Shown here: piece by piece, positions 57,691 through 64,000 of the stretch
Layout: every line of letters starts with the position of its first letter
How positions within the stretch are numbered: position 1 is the stretch's first letter
Source of the DNA: Phlegmacium glaucopus
Lineage: Eukaryota; Basidiomycota; Agaricomycetes; Agaricales; Cortinariaceae
NCBI GenBank assembly: GCA_015039465.1
Contig: MU129999.1
Span: forward strand, 122,055 to 186,054
Direction of reading: 5' to 3'
Length of the DNA: 64,000 nucleotides
Position numbers and translations under genes: made by a program
Notes under the pieces: model-generated
What the model was told of the DNA's origin: nothing
What the model saw: only the letters and a program-made list of their open reading frames with translations
The model's database searches: none

Positions 57691-58413
57691 TTTGTCGAAT
57701 GGAATTGCACTTGTGGCATATATGAATCAAGGTTATCCGCGAGATCGTGCTATGACCTTTTAAACCGTGCTATGTATATTTTCTGAGGCCGTGATTTGAG
57801 TAACGGTGTTTTGTCGCCCGTACAACGCGTAACAATATTCTTTTCAAGGTCATACTAAGGGTCGGTACGCAAACCCAAGAGGCAGATCGAAAATTATGGG
57901 CAAAAAAACTTGTAGTAGACATACACCAACCGTATTGCCTAGGTTATTCAGAATTTCAGAGACAATAACACTATACTGAGCAGCGTCAAAATGTCAGAAT
58001 GGAAAATAATCAGGATTCGCAAAGACGTCGACCGTTAACTAGATGTAATATAAATTGCTGGGTGCCATCTCCTCGACAGGCAAAACTACTTCGAGCTTCT
58101 CGTCCCCACTGATCAAATAAGGCTTGGTCAAATAGGTGAAGCCGGTCAAAACCGGCACAGCGCTGTCTGGGGTAAAAAGAAAAACACCACCCCGGCAGTA
58201 AGATCCTGGTCGCGTTTTGGTGAAATACAAGCTTCGGACATCTAGATATTGTGTATGTCACATATGGTACATCAAGAGGGGAGGACTATGGCGTGGTGGA
58301 TGGCGGGTAATATGGCCAGGTTGGAATTAAACAAAGAATTCTTGCTTCTGGTACGCCTGTCGTCGACATGTATTTGGGAAGGATGCGGGTTGCCTCGACC
58401 AAGCAGGACGTGT
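57691..58413. other. Intergenic, 3' side of type-1 copy C
   Basis: Only short frames. One on the minus strand (58261-58010) has no resemblance to anything I know. Confidence 0.4.
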
Positions 58414-58895
58414 TTAGTTGAGGCAAGGTTTGAGGGCGACAAGTGGTGCGTTGTTGGCGAAGTTCCGTTTATAAGGAATGAATTTGCGAAGGAAAAGCAA
58501 GAGATTCTGCTGATAAAATTTTGAATACGAAATCCAGGACTGTTGAGGATGTACATACTTTGATGGAGTGATTACTACTTCGCTCTGCTCCACGGTCAAA
58601 GGTCGCAGGGCTTTCTGCTTCAAAAACGGTCCGCGCGTCGGTATCCTCGTCACAAGCATACTCCAATGCATCGTCGCGCAAATCGATGGTTTCCTGAGGT
58701 GAAACAATGCAAAGTCAGCTAAAAATACGATAGGTCATATGGATTATGTACCATCAAAGAGTCTGGGGCAGTTGGAAGCATTGCAGGAGGTTCATATGAA
58801 TCAAACTGAAGTGTGGTTGGCAGTAAAGGTAAAGAGTGGTGACCGGATGTAAGAACGAGCATAAAAGAGGGCAATGGCTTGCGAGAGGGCGACAT
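58414..58895 (-). CDS. Type-1 small protein, copy C
   Basis: Exons 58895-58752, 58693-58559 and 58509-58414 give 124 aa. Exon 1 is MSPSRKPLPSFMLVLTSGHHS...APDSLM. Exons 2 and 3 of the other copies are one exon here (ETIDLRDDALEYACDEDTD, ending SNHSIK). The last exon reads QNLLLFLRKFIPYKRNFANN and runs longer, to KPCLN. It is diverged from copies A and B in sequence but not in plan, which supports selection on the protein. The TATA position has GCATAGG. No domain recognised. Confidence 0.68.
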
Positions 58896-59412
58896 GTAGT
58901 CCGCAAACGAAAATAAGTCAAAAGAGCGAAAGTGAAAACAAAATTCGAATGTGAAGATTCTGCAGTGAGAAGTTGGGGAAAAAGTGGGAAAAGGCGAAAA
59001 AAAAGGGTCCTATGCAGCTAGACTTTGCATCGGTAGGGCACGAGCCACGTCGAATTGGGTAATGCGAAAGGTCAACTACTCCCGATGGACCTATCCATGA
59101 CTGCCAAACCTGGGGACTTGTAAAGGCTCAACATACTTGGACAGAGGCTGAAACTGGGACTCTAAAGAAAGATTGCCTACTCCGAGTCGTTTCTTGTTCA
59201 TCCTCGTTTATAATCTGCCAACTTTTTTTCTCGACCCACCCTCGAGGGCCGGGAGGGCCAGGAGGCTTTATATTTACCGTTCCAGCGGTATTTCTCCCTA
59301 ACGATTGGGATTGGTTTTTACATTCACGACAGCTGTGCCCGCCGGAACATCTTGCCTTCTAACCCTGTATAACGAAGAGTTAGCTTTCTAGCCCGCAAAA
59401 TGGCGAAATATC

Positions 59413-60440
59413 CTATGCGGCAACTGGCTCTGGATTACAAAACTCGAGAAAAAATAGAAGGGAGGACAACCTCAATTCTATTTCAATCTGAAGCTGCTCG
59501 ATACTGTCATGCTGCTGCATAGTCTGTTGGTTCCAAGGCACCTCAACGTTGGCAGCTCGGCGTGGGGACTGAGTGCATGCCTCCATATTATCCAACAACG
59601 CATCTTGAACATCGCATTTTTATCACCCCGTATCCTCTGTCGCGTCAACGTCGACGCAACAAGTTGCGGTACGCAGTTAATCTGTGACATATGTCACGAT
59701 CACGTCACGATGAAAGCGAAAACTGGAGTGAGTCAAATTTTAAAATATCCCAATATCCACCATGATATGATTTGACGAACAGAATAGCATTGAGATATGA
59801 CCAAGACCTGGAGACTTCCAACAACAAACAAGCAGGAACGTCAGCCAGCAGCGAATGGAATGGAATGAAATTACATTTTTGCTGAATGTAGACGCCTGTG
59901 TATCCGACATGGAAAAAAAGAGGATAGAACCCCAAGCATCCAGATGGAAGACTTCTAGCGCCGTTCGACAAATATTTTCCAAGGACTCACTCACCAGACT
60001 AGAGGCCTGACTTTTTTCTGAGTGAGATGTAAAAGACTTCATGTCTGAGTCCTTGCGGCTGACCTTCGATGCCATCCCGTCTGAACGCAAGGTTTCCAGC
60101 AACAAGAACCGCCATTAGACCTGGTAGACGACCTTCTTGAATGCTAATGAACGATAGGCGTTTCCTGCTCCACCATGCAATTTGACTTATCGCCCACTGT
60201 GTCCGAACATAACGCAACAGCACGCCATGACTGTTCCAATGCTAGTCACAGGGATTCGCCATGAGATTGATCACCTGCGTCTCTAATGAAAGGGCCCAAC
60301 AATTCCTACACTGGAATATTTTTCGGACAAAGTTGCAGGTGTGGCATATGTCGAGGGAGGTGAATCGAAAATATCCGCGATGTCGTACTATGAGCATTTA
60401 AACCGTGTCATGTCGACTAACGAAGAGGTTAATATATCGG
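59413..60440 (-). pseudogene. Type-2 unit relic, partner of type-1 copy C
   Basis: Starts below the shared GGTGGTTGACTGAG sequence near 60480. Retains ICHTCNFVRKIFQ at the place of the MCHN exon, then AISQIAWWSRK, RHEVFYISLRKKSG, a hydrophobic run, and RSWSYLNAILFVKSYHGG. Ends with an open 61-codon stretch (59598-59413) rich in Gln and Leu. Frames are broken in several places. Confidence 0.5.
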
Positions 60441-60489
60441 ACGGTGAGTGTATATTTTCTTGAGGCCGTGAGGTTCTGGTGGTTGACTG

Positions 60490-61837
60490 AGAAGCCAGGA
60501 GGCCCAGGAGGAGGATCGCTTATGATGAGTAGCGGTGTTTCAAAACAAATTTGCTAGCATCCGTCTTCAATTCTAATCGCTGTGACTGCTATATATTATT
60601 TTTTCACCGTCGTATATCGGCGAGATATAATCTTACTGTTATCGTCAGTCAATACCGCAACTTTCTATTTCGACTTGACATTCCACGGCGTGAAATGCGA
60701 ATTCTCATTGCTCAGCACCCTAGCAAAAGCACGATGCTCCATCCAGGCGGATGTGGCTTTCCTTCTTGCCCAAGCGTCGCGGTATGTGGAACTGCTAAAT
60801 CTACTGTTATATCTGCGTAGCGCGCAGGGGCGTAACGTAATTGTATGGAACGATATAGTCAACAGTTTTTTTGTATTTTTGGTGCGCCAGTGACTTCTGG
60901 ATTCTAGATTAATCACTGACACCATTTACAACACTATGCTCCTCACTCAACTCGCACATGAACCATACCCCTATGAGCATGAGGTCGTATCGTTCCCTTT
61001 CCTGAGCCTCTAGACGCTGAGACAAGTCCTCCTGCCCTGACTGGAATTCATGAGGTCGAGTAAAGCCGAAAACCTGACAAGGCCGAAGTCGGAGAGGCAA
61101 AAGGCAGAACATGCATGATTTCTATTTATTGTCTCAGGTCAGACTGGAGTGATTATGTCGTTGAGAGGCTTCGCCTACCCTCCATTTGGATCAGCCAACT
61201 TTCCTTTTCATATCCTCGCTAAATCACTGCTGAACGCTCCATTGTGGATGTATCTAGGCCGACGACTTTCATGAAATTTCTGTTGCAGAAATAAAAAACT
61301 TAAAACAAGACAAGGTTACGGGCGGCTCCACTTCCAATTTGGGGGTTCTCGCCTACATTCCTACCTCTACGTAAATTGAATTGCAGACCCGGCATCTCGT
61401 AAATCAATTACACTAATGACTCGGGACATACTTGGTGGTAAGTATACATATTCGTAATGATATCTACCTCATCTACATCTGACAACATAGTGGAGTCACA
61501 CAGAGAAGCGAGATTACAGAGTTCAAACTTCGACACGAGCAAATGGTAAATATTCCCTCAAATATTTGAAACATGCAAATTTGAAAGAAATATTCGACAA
61601 ATCTACGATCTAACAAAGTGGGACAGAAAGAAAGCCGGAAAGGACTGAACTCATGACCATCGTTGGCTCAGTGGAGTTGGTTTGGGATAAATATGTAGAT
61701 CGGCATGTGGTACATTGGAAGGTAGAGATAGGATTAAATAAAGGATATGGGATTGCATGTAGAGGAGCGAGTTAAGAATGTAGCACTTTTAAGTTTCCGC
61801 CGAGGAAATCTTGAGTCAAGGGATATTTTGGTAGGAG
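60490..61837. other. Intergenic, no gene seen
   Basis: Open frames such as 60582-60893 (103 codons, +) have no paralog, splice context or family resemblance. Confidence 0.4.
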
Positions 61838-62364
61838 TTAGGTGGAAGAAGACATTTTCTTGACGAGACATTTGAATACAAACTTGCGAAGGAAGGCCAA
61901 CAAATTCGCCTGGTAACAATTAGATTCTGAGTAGACGTAGGGATGGCAACAGGGGATACATACTTTGATCGGATTACCAGCCTCTTTTGCTATACTTCCT
62001 GAAGATGACGGTTCTGCTTCTTCGAAAATAGTGGGCAACTGGACATGTTCTTGATTGACAGAGGTAGTCTAATATAGGAAAACACTTCTTTAGCATAAAA
62101 GTCTCGGTTTGGGATGTTGAACTCACAGGGACGTCTGTATAATTGCTACGGTCATCCTCAGGTTCACCGCGAAGATCAATGGTCTTCTAACGGAGGATAG
62201 GTTAATGTGGGCAAAAAATGAACATAACTACACACCATCAGGTGATCTGGCGCGCTTGGAAGTAACACACGCGTATCAAATGGAGTTGGATGACGACGGT
62301 GAGAACATTGTCCGGAGGTGAGAACCAGCGTAAACGATGGCATGGGAATGTTTAAGATTGCCAT
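61838..62364 (-). CDS. Type-1 small protein, copy D
   Basis: Exons 62364-62236, 62186-62127, 62068-61964 and 61909-61838 give 121 aa. MAILNIPMPSFTLVLTSG opens it and APDHLM closes exon 1. Exon 2 starts KTIDLRGEPEDD, exon 3 is acidic (FEEAEPSSSG) and ends NPIK, and exon 4 reads ANLLAFLRKFVFKCLVKK. Intron positions equal copies A and B. TATAAAG lies 134 bp upstream (62498-62504). The most conserved parts across the family are PSFxLVLTS, the xTI start of exon 2 and the hydrophobic-basic C-terminus. Function unknown. Confidence 0.7.
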
Positions 62365-62497
62365 AAAACAAGAGGTTTGAAGTCGCTTGAATAGAAAAGA
62401 AAGTGAGGGCCGTAAAGAGAGTGTACCGTGCAAGTGAAAACACTGGTAGAGAGCGAACTTGGGAGGAAGCGAAGAAAGGATTTTGGAACTTGCTGGG

Positions 62498-62504
62498 CTT
62501 TATA
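62498..62504 (-). promoter_or_regulatory. TATA box of type-1 copy D
   Basis: TATAAAG on the minus strand, 134 bp before the start codon. Confidence 0.5.
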
Positions 62505-62599
62505 TGTGCAATTTATACTGAATTTGGTAATGGTTTGACTCGACAGCACGTCGCACCCTAATTTCGTTCGAGCGTGAACGCATCCCCGGGCTCAACGCT

Positions 62600-63960
62600 A
62601 AAAGTATGGCCAGGAACAAGTTCAACAATCACTGCTCAACATTTAAATCCGAATACATCCAATAGACCATTGGAACGCCATTGGAAATGAAGTCTGGGAA
62701 ACTTCCACTAGATTTACCTTGTGAAAGAAATTTGCACCTCGAACGACGAACAATCTCCCATTTCCGACCGGCAGACAGATACCCAGAGTGCTCGCTAAGG
62801 ATTGTGAATCTGGCCATCAAGGTCTGTTGGTAGCCTTTCATTCAATCCAAGTTTATGAATGCGCTGGTTCTACAGGTGATATAAAGTCAGCTTCACTTTG
62901 GCCTGGCACATGCATGACACTATGGAAACCCCCCGGTACGGTCCTAGTCAACCATTTTGTTTAGAGGCAGTTGAGCAGCATGTGTAGGATATTGCTCTTT
63001 CAAAACGCCAAAGAGCGCTCGCGACACATGATGATGCTCCTCGAATCAACTTCCAACAGACTCCTACACAAGCTCAATCAACTTCAACTTGTGCCCAAGT
63101 CGAACGTCCGCCTGCCACCTAAATATCTTCCCAGATGTTTCAAGAAGGTATTGACGCGTTGACTTGTTATGCTCCTCCAAATCGACTGGCTCCTTGAATC
63201 CGATGTGTGACATCATCACGATCACAGCCAATAATAGACGAAGTGAGTCAGGGAGCAATATCTCCCTTTCATCCATCCACCATGGCAACAAAGATTTTAA
63301 TACGAACAGCAGTTTAAGGTGTGACAAGGGCCAGACGAGTTTCCAAAACCAGTCGCAGAGCAGCGAAGCCGTCAACGCAGCAAAATTAGAAAAACATCCG
63401 CACAAGCAGCACATGCAATCTGCCTCTCAAGCGCTAAAGCGAAAAGAAGCAGCGGAAATGCACAAGAAAATATTGGATCTAATGGACCGACGCACCAAAC
63501 TAGCCTGAATATCTGATGGACTGAGTGAGACACTCAAGCTCAGCTGCTCATGCCCTCCCGGTTGCCCCAGGTTGCCAACTCTGTCGTCTGAACGCAGAAC
63601 TTATTTCAGAGACCAACTCGGACCTGAAAAATACCAAGACATCCAGAAAGTAACAGACCGAATACCAACGAACTGTTGGCTGTGTCTGCAACTCGCGGTG
63701 ATCATTGGAAGCAGAGAAGCCTGCAGAGACGGCTGCTGGTGAAGGCTGACCGTTCTAACGCAAACAATGTCTTTGGTTGCGATTGAAATAAGTCTGGTCA
63801 TAAAGCACAATAGTTGGATGAATATGGAACCGCCATTGTGGCCTATTCAACCTGTGGCCTATCGAATATCCCGGTCGGTGAGTCAGTGGTAACCCAAATA
63901 TTATCATGGTTCTTGATATTGAATAGCGACGAGGATAAGTTAGGTATGGCAAGTGTGTAC
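62600..63960 (-). pseudogene. Type-2 unit relic, partner of type-1 copy D
   Basis: The hydrophobic stretch PLSHLKLLFVLKSLLPWW corresponds to WSYLNAILFVKSYHGG in the unit at 59.4 kb. GGTGGCTGACTAGAAA at the very end of the window matches the unit's upstream GGTGGTTGACTGAGAAA. Frames are broken, and the unit may continue beyond 64000. Confidence 0.45.
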
Positions 63961-64000
63961 TGTGAAAGGCTGAAGTTGTGGGTGGCTGACTAGAAACTAG

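Noticed and set aside
63164..63508. 114-codon plus-strand frame rich in charged residues
   Set aside because: It overlaps the minus-strand type-2 relic, has no counterpart in the other units and lacks splice context.

Overview
The window is nuclear DNA of a mushroom-forming basidiomycete (Agaricomycetes). The evidence is short introns of about 45-65 bp with GT...AG ends, multi-exon housekeeping genes (a vps4 ATPase, ribosomal protein eL19, a HAL4/HAL5-type kinase), a 14-exon P450, NACHT-type STAND genes, and a DUF6589 protein of the kind common in agarics. All gene models are hand-spliced from reading frame, splice signals and comparison between paralogs in the window. No database search was possible.

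Layout. 1-10.8 kb: tandem array of F-box-like genes on the + strand (three intact, one frameshifted near its end, three relics). 11.4-16.9 kb: conserved housekeeping block (vps4, a small SH3-like protein, a HAL4/5-type kinase). 16.9-24 kb: sparse, with a NACHT relic behind a fold-back repeat and a one-pass membrane protein. 24-29.2 kb: eL19, a decayed gene, a complete hAT-like non-autonomous transposon (8-bp target duplication), and a cytochrome P450. 30-38.2 kb: three paralogous P-loop GTPase genes. Two carry C-terminal tails derived from the same transposon family. The third can be spliced in frame into a NACHT gene, giving a predicted 1057-aa GTPase-NACHT protein.

38-45 kb: a segmental duplication carrying the NACHT 3' end plus a minus-strand unit. 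The unit encodes a small unidentified protein ('type 1') and a second, poorly defined locus ('type 2'). Units of this kind recur at 56.7-64 kb. There are four intact type-1 genes in all. 45.155-52.032 kb: a complete two-gene DNA transposon with 18-bp terminal inverted repeats and a 9-bp target duplication. It carries a RecQ-like helicase and a DUF6589 protein in tail-to-tail orientation and is inserted in one copy of the segmental duplication. 53-55.4 kb: a secreted, membrane-anchored cysteine-rich protein whose Cys knots lie on tandemly duplicated mini-exons. 55.4-56.6 kb: a hAT transposase relic interrupted by another small transposon.

The strongest candidates for something undescribed are the RecQ-DUF6589 transposon, the GTPase-NACHT fusion with its transposon-truncated sisters, and the small type-1 protein family. 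The first half of the window is mostly ordinary; the second half is a mosaic of duplication, transposition and gene decay.
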